Below, piece after piece: positions 21,535 through 32,243 of a stretch of 64,000 nucleotides of DNA. Where the stretch lies: assembly GCA_030765065.1 (NCBI GenBank), contig CM060990.1:496300190-496364189 (forward strand), given 5' to 3'. The stretch comes from Deroplatys truncata (Eukaryota > Arthropoda > Insecta > Mantodea > Mantidae). Below the pieces are notes generated by a model. That model made no database searches. It saw only the letters and a program-made list of their open reading frames with translations, and was not told where the DNA came from. The position numbers and the translations under genes were made by a program. Positions within the stretch are counted from its first letter, which is position 1. Every line of letters begins with the position of its first letter.

Positions 21535-24158
21535 AAATTTACAACAAAAAAAGACACGCTATGTGTAGCAAGGGCCACTGCCCTAAGGAAGGTAAAGTTG
21601 ACGGAGACTTAAGCTACAATAAGCTTCGAAGATCGAATTTTTTGCAGAAACAGAGGGCTGTAGCGGTTTGCGAGCGAATAGGCAAGACTGACGGTGGGTT
21701 TACGATAGAACATGCATAACAGTATGACGAGATGCTGAAGGACTATACTTTCACGGTATTTGCGGATCATTCGGGTAAGAACATGTTGTACAAATGGAAT
21801 AAGCGCTGCGAAAAACACGCCAATCTCATGATGCACAACGGTTTTTGTAATGCTATAGTCAACTCGCATGTCGTTTTGAAGTATAAATGGTATTATCGGA
21901 AATGCGGGTATGCTTCTATGAATAATAGGGAATACCATCGCTGCGACGAGAAATGCGCGAAATGTCACCAGCTTTGCCAAGCTCAATTTAAAGCGTACAT
22001 ACGCTGTAACGCCTGTCATCGCGATTTTAAGGGGCAAACTTGTTTTGAAAATCACTTAAAAAAGGAGCCTTCTACCCGAAGGACATGTCTGTATGTGACG
22101 TGGAAAAGGTGTGGTTTCTTGCAACAATCTCTTGAATATGAAACAAAGAAACACTCCGCACCTGTGCGGGAAATATTTTGCAGCCATTGTAAAATTTACA
22201 TGGAGTCTAATCACCAACGTTACATTCGGCCGTATGGACCTAAGAACATGAGAAGCGACTTCGTGTTCATCGATATCGAGTGCAAGCAGGACACTCCATA
22301 TATGGAAAAATGGGACACCACCGAACACGTCCCAAACCTCTGCGTGCTGTACCTGGCCTATCCCTTGTGCATTGACGAACGTCAAGAGTTAACGTATTGC
22401 ACGCAGTGTGGCATTAAAGAATGGGTGTTTGACGATAAACCCGTGACGGAGCTGTTAACTCACATAACTCGGCCTACGTTCGCAAACTGCGAAGTCGTAG
22501 TTATTAGGCATAAAATGAGAACCTATGACGGGGAGTTTTTGCTAAAGCACATAGTGAGCGAGTCAAATGGACACCCGAGCTCATCATGAATGGAAATAAG
22601 ATCTATAAGATGACGTTTGGCCACGTCACCGTTCTGGACTCGCTGAAATTAATTCCTATGCCACTCTCTCGCTCTCAGAAGACGTTCCAGCTGCAGGAAT
22701 GCAAGAGATATTTTCCTTACCCGTTAAACACCCACACCAACGAGCACTACATGGGACCCGTCCCCGAAAAGTACTTTTGTCGGAAGGCATGTCCGTGAAT
22801 GCTCGAAAGTCCTTCGAAAAGGGACACGACTAATGACGTCATCGCAGTACGTCTTTAGGCTGAAAGAGGAAATGGTGACGTACTGCGAGATGGACGTGTT
22901 TCTCTTGACCCAAGGAGCGTCAAAATTCCGAGAAGAGTTCCTGAACGAGAACGGCATTGATCCGTTCAGAGAATCCATGGCGTGCATGAACGTCTACAGA
23001 AAACCAATTACGCCTAAAGACAGCATTGTGCTCACACCCGCGGGCGGTTACCGCGTGGCCGATAGGCATTCGCGCATTACTTGCATCTGGTTGTCGTGGG
23101 TGGAACGGCAAGGGAAGGTGAAGATTCTGGATCACAAAGTAGAAGGGTACAGGCAGGACAAGATCGTGTACCTGTTTCACGGCAGCTTTTATCAGGGTGC
23201 AAGCGTTGCTTTCCTAATCGCACGCCGTGGTGTACTCCATGAGTAAGTAGACCATAGCCTCTAGACTGGAGAGCACGGTGGAAGTCACGCGGTTATTGAG
23301 AGACGTCGGAATTGACGTCATAGAAATGTGGGAATGCGACTTCAACGCCATTGCGAGGAGAGACCAAGAACTGGCAGAATTTGTCAAATCTTTCCATTTC
23401 CGAAGCCCCTCAACACCTGAGACGCCTTTTTTTGCGGACGTACGAATTGCACGAAAACCTATTGCGAGACGTCCAGCGAAATGACCATATTTTACTGACA
23501 TCTGCAGCCTGTACCCGTTCGTCAACAAGACAAAGCCTACGTCGTGAGCCATCTGAAGATCCACCTGGATCGGTTTCCAATACTGAAAGACTTACACGGT
23601 GGTCTCATTAAGAGCACGGTTCTTTCTGTGGAAAGCCTGCATCATCCCATACTCTTGGTGGGCATCAACAGCAAGCTCATGTTCCTGCTATGCCGCGCAT
23701 GCGCGTAAACAGAAAACCAGGAAAACTGTCTGCACGGGGAAGAGGAGAGGTGTCTGAGGGAACGTTGGTCCACGACGAGGTGAAAGTCGCCCTGGAACTG
23801 GATGAGCTGGAAAAGTTCGGCACGGGCGCGTACATCTTGCGTTTCGCCGCCACAGGACTCAAGAGTTACTGCCTCGAAATAAAGGGTTCCCAGGAGACGC
23901 ATCGACTGTGCAAATCAAGGGATCACCCTCAACTCCGGCAACCTGAAAAACGTTAACGCTGATGTTATGCGCGACGTCGTGCTGAGAGGTGTGGGTAAGA
24001 ATGTTGTACTCTCGGGCACGCAGATCAGAAGAAAATTCGGGTTTACCGTGGTGACGGAACCTTCCTCCAAGACGTTTAGGATGGTCGTCAATAAGCACGT
24101 GCTGACGGAACACTTCGATTCACTATCCTACGGGTACAAGCAGCAACGTCTGCAGTGA
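21535..24158 (+). pseudogene. polB: Protein-primed family B DNA polymerase, copy B, palm deleted
   Basis: N-terminal region (21.60-22.25 kb) holds a Cys/His cluster (CDEKCAKCHQLC, CNACHRDFKGQTCFENH). Exonuclease motif I is FIDIEC; motif II reads RHKMRTYDGEF with Lys where the family has Asn; motif III is TYCEMDVFLL. Palm motif A, DICSLYP, is at 23497-23517 after a one-base loss. From about 23.80 kb the sequence jumps directly to the C-terminal domain (GTGAYILRFAATG...), so palm motifs B and C are missing. The end has the FDSLSYGYK block seen in copy A. The start is uncertain. Frameshifts near 22.59, 22.80, 23.24 and 23.50 kb. The enzyme would replicate the element from a protein primer; this copy cannot. 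Confidence 0.88.
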
Positions 24159-24205
24159 AAAATATGACGTCACTTTCGCTTATCGGTTCATTACCACCAT
24201 GACGT
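24159..24205. promoter_or_regulatory. Twin CRE octamers between polymerase and ATPase
   Basis: TGACGTCA occurs at about 24163-24170 and again at about 24199-24206, where it contains the ATG of the ATPase frame (ATGACGTCA). The octamer is a classical CREB/ATF site, and its placement in the only gap between two head-to-tail genes suggests promoter use. Confidence 0.4.
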
Positions 24206-24840
24206 CACCACTGAAGGATCTCGGAAGATTTAATTTTCCATGCACCATGCCCATTGCGGGACCATCGCGCTACGGCAAGCATACTTTTATGAAGCGCTCA
24301 TTCGGAACGCGGAGAAGTTGCTTGACCATTCGCCCAAAAAGGTCTTGTGGTGCCAACCTCCCGAATATTCGCCGAAACTAGGCCATCTGCCCATACGCTG
24401 CGAAACGCGCGCAGGTATTCCTGAACTGACGACGGTAAGGGCTAAATATCTTGTCATTTTGGACGATATGATGTTTGAGAGCAACTGTTTGAGTGTGTCG
24501 AATATTTTCACTGCAGATTCGCATCACAAGCGCTCGAAATCATATACATATTACAAAACGTGCTTCCTCAGGGGAACAAGTTTAAATCCATATCGCTGAA
24601 TGCTAATGACATCATCGCGTTTAAGAACAACAGGAACAAAATACAGATAGAAAGGCTGTGTTAGCAGATCAAACCCAGGAAAGCTCTAAATTCCTCTTAA
24701 AAACCTTCGAAAATGCTACCGAACATCCTCACGGGTATCTGGTGCTGGATTGCGCACAGTATACGCCAGATAGGCACAGGTATCGAACCGACGTGCTGCC
24801 GGGAGAAACCCTTTCGTATTTTGAACCCAAAGAACGTTAA
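24199..24840 (+). pseudogene. Packaging ATPase (FtsK/HerA type), copy B
   Basis: About 210 codons, near the family's usual size. Walker A at 24259-24285 reads GPSRYGKHT: the Ser/Thr that normally follows GK is His. Walker B is YLVILDDMMFE near 24450. Further blocks are CETRAGIPEL, SHHKRSK, NANDIIAFKN and HGYLVLDCAQYTPD, with a C-terminal RTDVLPGE before the stop at 24840. Frame changes near 24300, 24540 and 24680 break it. In Polinton-like viruses this motor packages DNA into capsids; its position after the polymerase is the same in copy A. Confidence 0.8.
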
Positions 24841-24892
24841 TTGTTCTTAAATAAAGCGCAAAATATGTCCTCGCGATTATTATTACGCAAAC

Positions 24893-25239
24893 ATGGCTAG
24901 AGGAATGTTGAACCTGGCCAAACTTAGCAGCTCCCTCATAGCGAGACAGCACGGAAATTTGGCGGTGCTAGCCAAGGTCAAGCCAGCCGTACGCAAAATG
25001 CTGCTCAAGGATGCGAGCCCGGAGCTGGTCAAGACCGTTTCCGAATGCATGTACAACGTCTGCAAGGGCAACGTGCCATTGCCCAAAAGTGTCTGAATCG
25101 TTTAAAAAGACACAATACATGCCGGCTGACGTTGAAGAAAAAGAAGAAAATTTTGGTTCAGAAAGCAGGGTTTTTATGGGCATTTCTACTGCCGGTCCTT
25201 GCTTCGTTGGGTAGAGAGCTTGTATCCAAGATTGTATGA
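24893..25239 (+). pseudogene. Small basic GGF-type virion protein, copy B
   Basis: Opens with ATGGCTAGAGG at 24893 and is open to 25096 (helix-rich, with VRKMLLKDAS), then continues in another frame through a basic run KKKKKILVQKAGFLW and a hydrophobic tail ending near 25239. The basic-run-plus-hydrophobic layout is typical of a short conserved Polinton/adintovirus protein thought to be virion-associated. One frameshift near 25090. Exact role unknown. Confidence 0.6.
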
Positions 25240-25637
25240 TGATATACGGCAGGCAAACTGTCATGGCACCGCAGTCAAAAACGATCTAGAAGCTTCACAC
25301 CATAGACAAGACCATCGGCACGTTATCCAAATAAATCGATCACCTGCAACGGTCAAAGTTGCCTGCTCCCGAAAAATGGCCGGCGATGAAATATAAATTG
25401 GGCCACTACCTGGAAATCGCGACACCAGTGAAGAAACCGTATGTGGCGCAAGAAGACAAACAAGACGACGACGACGATGAGTATGAAGTTCTCGTTATGA
25501 AGAAGGAGCCGAAAAGAAATCTAAAAGTTAACCCGCTGTGCCCCTTTGTCAAGGTCAATCTTATGTCCTCTGGCAAGTGCAAGACAAACCAATGCTATAA
25601 CTTGCACGCACGAAGGTGGAAGTCCCTTTACAAGTAA
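25240..25637 (+). pseudogene. KYKLG acidic protein of unknown function, copy B
   Basis: Starts with a degraded HTIDKTIGTL segment, then PAPEKWPAMKYKLGHYLEI, an acidic run (KQDDDDDEYE) and a basic C-terminal part with a possible zinc knuckle (CKTNQCYNLHARR). Same order as copy A, between the GGF gene and integrase. The Cys/His spacing hints at nucleic-acid binding, but that is inference. Confidence 0.5.
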
Positions 25638-25640
25638 ATA

Positions 25641-26676
25641 ATGAAGGAATGGAAGGCGCTAAAGCGATTTTACACCTGACCGGAGCGCTATGTGGGCTTT
25701 GGCACCGCGAAAGCGCTTTGCAAAGCCACTGGCTTGCCAAATTCTAATATCGAGCCCTTTCTTCACACCCAGGGCGGTTACACATACCACAAACCGACAA
25801 GAAAGCGATATGCCATCCGATACTATCACGTCACGAATATGGACGATCTTTAGGAAGCCGAACTTAACGTCATGAACAGCGTCAAGGGGCATAACAAACC
25901 GTACGTGTACATTCTAACCCTCATTACATGTTCTCTAAATATGCTTGGGCCGTACCTCTGAAGTCGAAGCTGGGACCTGAGGTTGCACAAGCGTTTCGTT
26001 CTATATTTTCCCAGCACGTTCCTAAGGTTTTGCAAACCGACAAGGGAACGGAGTTTACCAACAAAAGCTTTCGCGACTATCTAAAGAAACAAAACCAGCA
26101 GCACTACACCACGTTAAATATAATGTGAAAGCCAGCGCCGTGGAACGCTCTAACCGCGCCTTAAAAACGAAGATGTGGAAATATTTCACGCACAAGACAC
26201 ACACAGGTACGTGGAGGTTCTTCCGGCTCCACTCGAGTCGTACAATAGGTTGGAACAATGGCTCCGAAGGACGTGGACGAGTCTAACAATTTACGGGTTT
26301 ACCACAATCTGTGCGCCGACATGCCCGTGCCACTTGCAGGGAAGTCCAGCTATGCGGTCGGCGATCACATGCGTATATCTAAGGAAAAAATGAAATTGGA
26401 CAAGGAGTACGAAAAAATTGTACACACCAAATATTTCAGATCGACGAGTTGGTGCGCGGTAGACCGGAGTTGAAGGATCTGGCCGGAGAAGCCATAGATG
26501 GTATATTTTACACCGAGGAGTTGCAAAAGGTCGCGCTTACCCAGACCTTTAAAATTGAGCGCATACTACAAACCAAAGGTCGCGGTCGCAACAAACAAGC
26601 CTTGGGGAAGTGAAAGGGCTATCCGACAAAGTTTAACTCGTTGGCCTGGCTTATACGATCGGTTCGGTATGATTAA
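25641..26676 (+). pseudogene. Retrovirus-like integrase with C-terminal chromodomain, copy B
   Basis: From ATGAAGGAATGG, through a core with MFSKYAWAVPLKSK, the second catalytic block LQTDKGTEFTN and the third, around AVERSNRALKTKMW. After this come YAVGDHMRIS, a typical integrase SH3-like strand, and a chromodomain-like tail (TFKIERILQTKG, KWKGYP, SLAWLI). The first acidic site looks altered: a TAG stop stands where Trp is expected (25852 region), and the following residue set reads EAEL. One base is lost just before MFSKYAW. The stop at 26674-26676 overlaps the next gene's ATG at 26669. Confidence 0.85.
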
Positions 26677-27799
26677 GATAAAGCCGTTTGCCCTCGCGAT
26701 CGTGAGCAATGCCTCCATGGACCATTTTACCGATAACACGTCGGCAAGGTTTTCAAACATCTTGCCCGAAAGAATAGTGCTGCAAAGAGAATAGGAAGTG
26801 GCTCTGCAGAAAGTTAGGTATGCGGTAAAACTCTATAAGGTCTTCCCAGACGACGCCTACATATTAGGCGCCAAGTATACAATGACGCATCTCCCCACGC
26901 ATTCCAAATTCAGCTTACAAATGCCACAGGGTATTGCACAATATCCCAAGGACCTGGTGAACCTATTCAACGCCGTCATAGCCGATAAATTGTACGTCGA
27001 ATACTTTTTTCTCTTCAACGAGTCTAAGAAGACGGTAAGCGTAAATGCTGCCGTCACGCATCGCGAACCCTTGCCCGACATTCTGTTCGAAGGATACGTA
27101 GAAACGGTTGTGCGCATGGCCAAACAGTACGTTCTCAACGAAGCTTTTAACGACGCACCCCAGCCGAAACTCAAGAAAAATGTTACAAATAATGTAAAAC
27201 CTCCTTAGAAAAAACCCACACAGGTTGCCTCTCACCCTAAAAAACCTTCGACGTCATCAGGCACAAAACCCAACGCTACATGTTCGAACCAGGAGGGCGA
27301 GTCGGCAACGGTGGAGATGGATTCGGACCTAGGCAAAGGTAGCTCTCCAAACGAGCCGCTACATTCCATTCACAGTTTGCTCTTGATACCAGCTATTACC
27401 AAGATGTTAGGTTTTGCACCCTATAACAACATAATATTCCAAGAAAGGCCTAAACACCCCGTAGATCTGCATATGGGGTTTGTTAACGAAATGTTCATCT
27501 ATTGCAATCTAATGGCTCCGCAAGTGGTGGGAGACACCTTCGTGTAGGTCATACAGAGCGTGGAGGTGGAATACGAAGGAAGCAACAACACTTGCATGAG
27601 AAATGAAAAAACCTTCTTTCCCGAAAATTGGGTACCGTTGATTCAACAATACTTCAAAACCGTCAACATAGATTTAAGGAACCGTTATGGCGATCGGCTG
27701 CCATTTGCCGACGGATTTTCCTCTACTATAGTTCTCAAATTTCGACCCAAGCAATCCTTATGGATGTGCATACCGTTACTCAGTACTATCTCAATTAGG
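26669..27799 (+). pseudogene. Penton-like minor capsid protein, copy B
   Basis: Starts MIKIKPFALAIVSNASMDHF; the SNASMD..DNT block is a hallmark of a conserved Polinton virion protein. The middle has a Ser/Pro/Lys-rich linker (27.18-27.34 kb). The C-terminal part has VVGDTF, FFPENWVPLIQQYF and VNIDLRNRYGDRLPFA, matching the protein usually assigned as the single jelly-roll vertex protein. In-frame stops occur at 26792-26794, near 27206 and at 27545-27547; few other breaks, so it is among the better preserved genes of copy B. Assignment as penton is by family resemblance and position next to pX and hexon. Confidence 0.65.
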
Positions 27800-27830
27800 C
27801 GTGTGGAGCGATAGACGGTCACGATTTCAT

Positions 27831-28186
27831 TCTCCACAGGTAAGCGCTATCAAAGAAGAAGCGTACTCGTTTCGGCTCTTGGCGGACTCTTTAGAACCGT
27901 GCTACCATTCCTAAAGAGCGAAGCAAAAGCGATCGGTAAATTGGCGCTCAAGGCGTGTGCCAACGTTCTCGCTGATGTGGCCGCCTCAGGAAACGCACCC
28001 AAGAAGTCGCTAAAGACGAGAAACAAGGAGGTGCGGAGCAATCTCAAGATCAAGGCCAACCAAAAGATAATGCTCGGCTCGGCTCGGGCAGGGCACGTCT
28101 CAAGAGAATAAAACGCGCAAAAGCCAAGCGGAGCAAACAGTCTAAGCAAAAATGCCATAGGCGCAAGTTGCAAGAGTATTTTCATA
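27831..28186 (+). pseudogene. pX-like basic core protein, copy B
   Basis: GKRYQRRSVLVSALGGLFR, then LPFLKSEAKAIGKLALKACA, ADVAASGNAPKKSLK and a Lys/Arg-rich tail. A glycine/alanine amphipathic stretch followed by basic residues resembles small adenovirus core peptides and is standard in adintoviruses between the penton and hexon genes. No clear ATG at the start and a late frameshift at the C-terminus. Confidence 0.65.
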
Positions 28187-29464
28187 ATGGCCGAAACAGC
28201 CATTCAAATGAGCTCAAAACTGGACCTCTTCAAAGACCTCTCCGTTCAAATGAACTTGGAAGAGTATCGCTTCGTTTCCCTAAACTCGCAAAACACGCTT
28301 ATGAAGAATTCCCCCATTACCTTTCACTATTCCGGCTATGCTAACGATTATCTACACCTGACTACGCCGTGCTGCAAGTATACGCTAAAATCGTAAACCA
28401 CGATGTAAAAGCGCTCAAGGACGACGATAACATCACATTTGTCGATAATGCCCTGAATTCGCTTCTTCAACAGATAGAGGTGTCCCTCAACAACGTCATC
28501 GTTTCTATGCCGCAACCAGGGTATCCCGACAGAACTTACCTCGAAACGTTGCTCAAATACTCCCAAGATGCTATGAACTCCAAACTAGAGCCATGGCTCT
28601 GGAAAATGGATACGGCCGGAATCATGGGCAGGTTTACTAGTAATCAGGGCTTTTTGTGACGTCACGGCATCCCAAAGGAGATAGAGTGTACAGCTCATGG
28701 GGTGCCCTTCCAACGCCCTCCTTAGACAGGAAGAGGTGCTGTTAAGCAACGTTAGTGTTACCATAAAGCTCAACCCATCTCTTTCATCTCTTTACGGAAA
28801 AACAAGATTCTAAAGGGTAAGCGGAAATTCAATTGGCCACGCTGCATTTGAAAGCCGTGAGGGCGTCTCCCACAATAAACATTGCCCACCAGGCGGTGTT
28901 GGGCTAGAGCAATGCCAAATATCATCTCAAGGACGTCAGCTTTCACCCCCTAAACATTCCCAAGGGCTCCGGTTGTATGACCTTCAACGACGTCTTCATA
29001 GGTCGCATTTCCAAGAGAGTAGTCGTGCTCATGGTCACCTACAAGGCTCACAGCAGAAAATACAACACCATCCCGTATAATTTGCAACACTTCAACATTA
29101 ATTCTTTTCAGATGTACGTCAACGGACAACCTTTTCCTCCGCATTTGCTACAGCCGGATTTTCACAATTCTCATTTCCTGCAGTGCTTTCAAACCCTTCA
29201 GGACAGTCTCGGCCTTCATTTCAAGGACGAAGGTTTCGTCATTTCCAGGGAACAAGGCCACACCGTCATGGCTTTGGATCTTACTGTCGACATGAGCGCC
29301 AACGAATTCTACATCTCGGGACAACGCCACGGCACGGTATATAAAAACGTAGGTTTGCAAAACCGTTGTCAGATCCAATCATTTTGCTGGTTTTGGCGGA
29401 GATACATCGCAGCGTAGAGATCGATGACAACCGATCCTTTCTGGTGTCAGAAACACCAAAATAG
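28187..29464 (+). pseudogene. Major capsid protein (double jelly-roll, hexon-like), copy B
   Basis: Starts MAETAIQMSSKLDLFKDLS. First jelly-roll blocks: FVSLNSQNTLMKN, FHYSGYANDYL, FVDNALNSLLQQIEVSLNN, YPDRTYLETLLKYS. Second half: LLSNVSVTIKLNP, YHLKDVSFHPLNIPKG, YNLQHFNINSFQMYVNG, DLTVDMSANEFYISGQRHG, and an EIDDNRSFLV end before TAG. This is the F54H12.2-like family of animal genomes, accepted as the Polinton capsid protein. About 425 codons. Frameshifts near 28370, 28660, 28810 and 29370 break it. The start overlaps the end of the pX gene. Confidence 0.85.
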
Positions 29465-29915
29465 AGCGATTTCTGTCCACGCGCGCTTGCTTCTTAGGGG
29501 TGTACGCTGCAATGAGCTGCTCGCCATGCATGCCAAACCGACCTTCGGCTTGGTTGCCAACACCGACCCTACCACCAAACCGGGCAAGCATTAGGTTTGC
29601 ATCTTTGTAGCACAGAGCGAACATGGAGAGTATTTCGAAAGCTGCGATCTAGGGCCGCTGTCGCCCTGTTTTGTAAAGTTTCTCAATAGAACCTGCGGCA
29701 CCCATTGGTCGCACGTCAGAAGGTTGCAATGTTACGACAGCAACACGTGCGATCATTACGTCATTGCCTACTTATCGCATCGCTGCTCCGGTTCACCCAA
29801 AGAAAGGTTTTTTTCTAAAGCTAACGACACTTATTACCTGCGCAACGATGACGTGATTCTCAAAACCCCGCAATCTGTGAAACTCCGCGCCAAATATGCC
29901 AAACTTTACGGGTAA
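29465..29915 (+). pseudogene. Adenain-like cysteine protease, copy B
   Basis: About 150 codons. FGLVANTDPTTKPGKH carries the likely catalytic His, but the next codon, normally Trp, is TAG. HGEYFESCDLGP holds the acidic residue, and LQCYDSNTCDHYVIAYLSHR holds the expected Gln and nucleophile Cys. The layout fits adenovirus-type maturation proteases (Ulp1-like fold), which process capsid precursors. Position after the major capsid gene matches copy A. One nonsense codon is the main visible break. Confidence 0.75.
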
Positions 29916-30099
29916 GAAGGAGTAGATTACGTCGACACAATGCGTAACGTCAGAAATGTTTCGGTGATTCATGACTTCTTGGGCTTTCAGAAAGCGCTCT
30001 TTCTCGTATAATGTGCGCGGCGAAACCTCGTATCCACAGCACGTCTGTGCACGCCGCCACGCATCATAGGTAAGTAGTGATCTGCAAGCGGTCGATGTC
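29916..30099. other. Intergenic gap in copy B
   Basis: About 180 bases with no gene apparent, between the protease and the first right-end gene. Confidence 0.4.
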
Positions 30100-30860
30100 G
30101 AGATGCTTTTAATCATCGCATGTCTTAGCAGGTGCGCTCTTGTTTCAGTGCGGTGCAAACGTCCGATCAACAGACATAGACCCAAAAGCCCGAGGAGCAA
30201 CCCGCAGTTTCCAAAGACGCCAAAGAGCAGCAACCCGGAGGGGGAATTTGTCTCACATCTACTTTCTGAACCGCGCTCAAACCAAGTTTTTTGCGTGGGA
30301 TTATCACCTCTACCGCCACACGAGCTGGTCATCACCATCGGCAAGTGCGGTCAGCGACATATCGTGGTCATCAGTTCTACGTAGTAGCAAAGGCTCGCTG
30401 AAGCCAAACCCATGATTCGGCACACCTTAAGGCAGGTCCGGTGCCATCTATGGGAATACCAGCTCAGCAGGAACCTCACCTTCGCCTTCAGAAACCTGTT
30501 TGGAACCCCCGCATTACCCTCAAGAATGCCAACGGGCGCTCCATATCGCTCAAACAACAAGTATAAGACGTACTGGACGAACAGTAGCGTCTCGTCACCG
30601 ACATCTTGTTTCACCAGAGTAAAGGGCAAGCGGACGTGAAAAATCAAATTTTGGCTTACTACAAGTACCTCCTTCACATCCATGCTTCCGGCACCCCTTT
30701 GTACGGCATGAACTTTACTCATTTCACGAAGTACATTCCAAGCGCCAACTTCAGAACATACCTTAAGATGGGGCATTTTCTGAAACCGCATTTCGCACAG
30801 CACATCGAGCTACAGCAACCTCCAAGCATATGGGTCCGTAGAAACCGTTCTACCACCTAG
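30100..30860 (+). pseudogene. Right-end gene R1, copy B, unknown function
   Basis: Blocks IYFLNRAQTKFFAWDYHLY, LVITIGKCGQRHIVVIS, WQRLAEAKP, then in other frames ILAYYKYLLHIHAS, GMNFTHFTKYIPSANF and MGHFLKPHFAQHIE. Each has a counterpart in copy A, often with conserved spacing. Alternating strands at the start and a helical C-terminus. I know of no family match. A stop or frameshift separates nearly every block. Confidence 0.5.
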
Positions 30861-30893
30861 TTCTACCACCTACGAGGGCGTCTAGATAGTGCC

Positions 30894-31477
30894 ATGGGAT
30901 ACAGAAATTACATTTCCGTATGCTGTGATGGATCTAAAATATTCTAAAATTGCGAAGTTGAAGGACATCCAAAGAAAAACGCACCCTACGCACTCCGATT
31001 TGTGGACGACTGTTTCGAGAGAAAAAAAACAGTCTCCGTAAGGTGCCACAGCTGCGAAAGCCAAATTCACTACGTCTTGTCTAACATGAGTTTGCAAAAT
31101 ATTCAATTCAAAGCAAACGAACCCGAGAGTGGCGAGTAGTCTACAGATTATGATACATTTGCACTCGTTCCCAAAAGGGGCCTCTACATTATCATCTACG
31201 AGCAAAAGTACATCCCTGCAGACAAAATGCTTCAAATGAGAAGGGTCGGATGGTTGTGCCACGGTAAATGCTGCACTGTGCACTTCGGCCGTTCGCCATT
31301 TTATATTGCAACCGATCACGTTTACGGAGATTGAATGTTTAGCGTCCAAGAAAACGGAGTACTCGTCGAAGAGAAAGAAGAAGAAGAGGGCAATTTCTAC
31401 GAAAAACAAGAAAGGTTTGTCAGAAGCGATATTCACCGCCACGTTGCGCAGCTTCTTATCAGAAAAATTCAAATCGA
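30894..31477 (+). pseudogene. Right-end gene R2, copy B, unknown function
   Basis: Begins MGYRNYISVCCDGSKIF, continues EGHPKKNAPYALRFVDD, CHSCESQIHYVLSN, an acidic linker, PKRGLYIIIYEQKYI and ends with a Glu-rich stretch (EEKEEEEGNFYEKQE). Copy A has each block except the end. The CxxC-like pair could bind zinc. Three visible stops. Function unknown. Confidence 0.5.
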
Positions 31478-31735
31478 CGGATGTCCTATTTCCTGTACAA
31501 ACAACACATTGCGCGACTTCCTATGAACCAAACTTTCCGGCGGATGTTCTACTTCCTGTAAACACCACGACCTTCCTTTCTCACACCTTTCCGACGGATG
31601 TTAATTTCCTGTAAAAATACCATAACCTTCCCGTCTCACACCCTTTCGGAGGATGTTCAACTTCCTTTAAAAACCCACAACCTTCCTGTTTCACACGAAT
31701 GTGGTCTGAAGTAGCCTATATACTTAACTTCAATT
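31478..31735 (+). promoter_or_regulatory. Tandem TTCCTGT repeat plus TATA, upstream of R3-R5
   Basis: Four imperfect ~55-base repeats, each beginning (G/C)GGATGT and containing a TTCCT(G/T)TA box, an ETS-like core on the reverse strand, plus a second ACCTTCC and TCACAC. They end close to a TATA-like CTATATACTTAAC at about 31717. The array lies in the gap before the R3-R5 genes and looks like a promoter-proximal enhancer. Confidence 0.45.
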
Positions 31736-31799
31736 TCCGATCTCACGTAGTGTGGCTCTGCCGTCGTGGATTGCCGGACGTATAGTGCACAAGGTACCA

Positions 31800-32243
31800 C
31801 TGATCACTCTGCTTTCATCAGACCTGTAGCTGCAATGTGCTTAAACACCGCCTCATACCTTTGTGCGCCAGTCAATTTCAGCTCTGCCGAAAGTTCCACA
31901 AACTTCGACCGCAACCCAGGATTTTCTGCAAAAATACTCCAGGCACTACGCCTATGACTTGCGGATGCTTCTCTGTGCTGTTAAAGTATCTTGGAAACGA
32001 AAGACGCAACCAAGCTCTCCAGCCACAGGAACGCCAAGTACTACGTGAAAACGGTAACGCCATCCTCTTCCGTTACCCTCCTGCAGGCGTAGACGTCGTG
32101 TGGCAGCAGCTACCAATTCACATCCAACACATTTGCGCCCCATACCGTCAGTGCTTACGCCACTGCAACCCACCTTCTCAGAGAACTCACTTCGAAGGAC
32201 TATCACCCTTTGTTAAAAACTGTCACTTCTGTCAAACTGAAAC
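31800..32243 (+). pseudogene. Right-end gene R3, copy B, unknown function
   Basis: CGCFSVLLKYLGNER, PQERQVLRENGNAILFRYP, VDVVWQQLPIHIQ and FVKNCHFC are recognisable and have copy A counterparts. Frame 31837-32247 is open for 136 codons. It ends directly against the R4 start. Family unknown. Confidence 0.45.
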
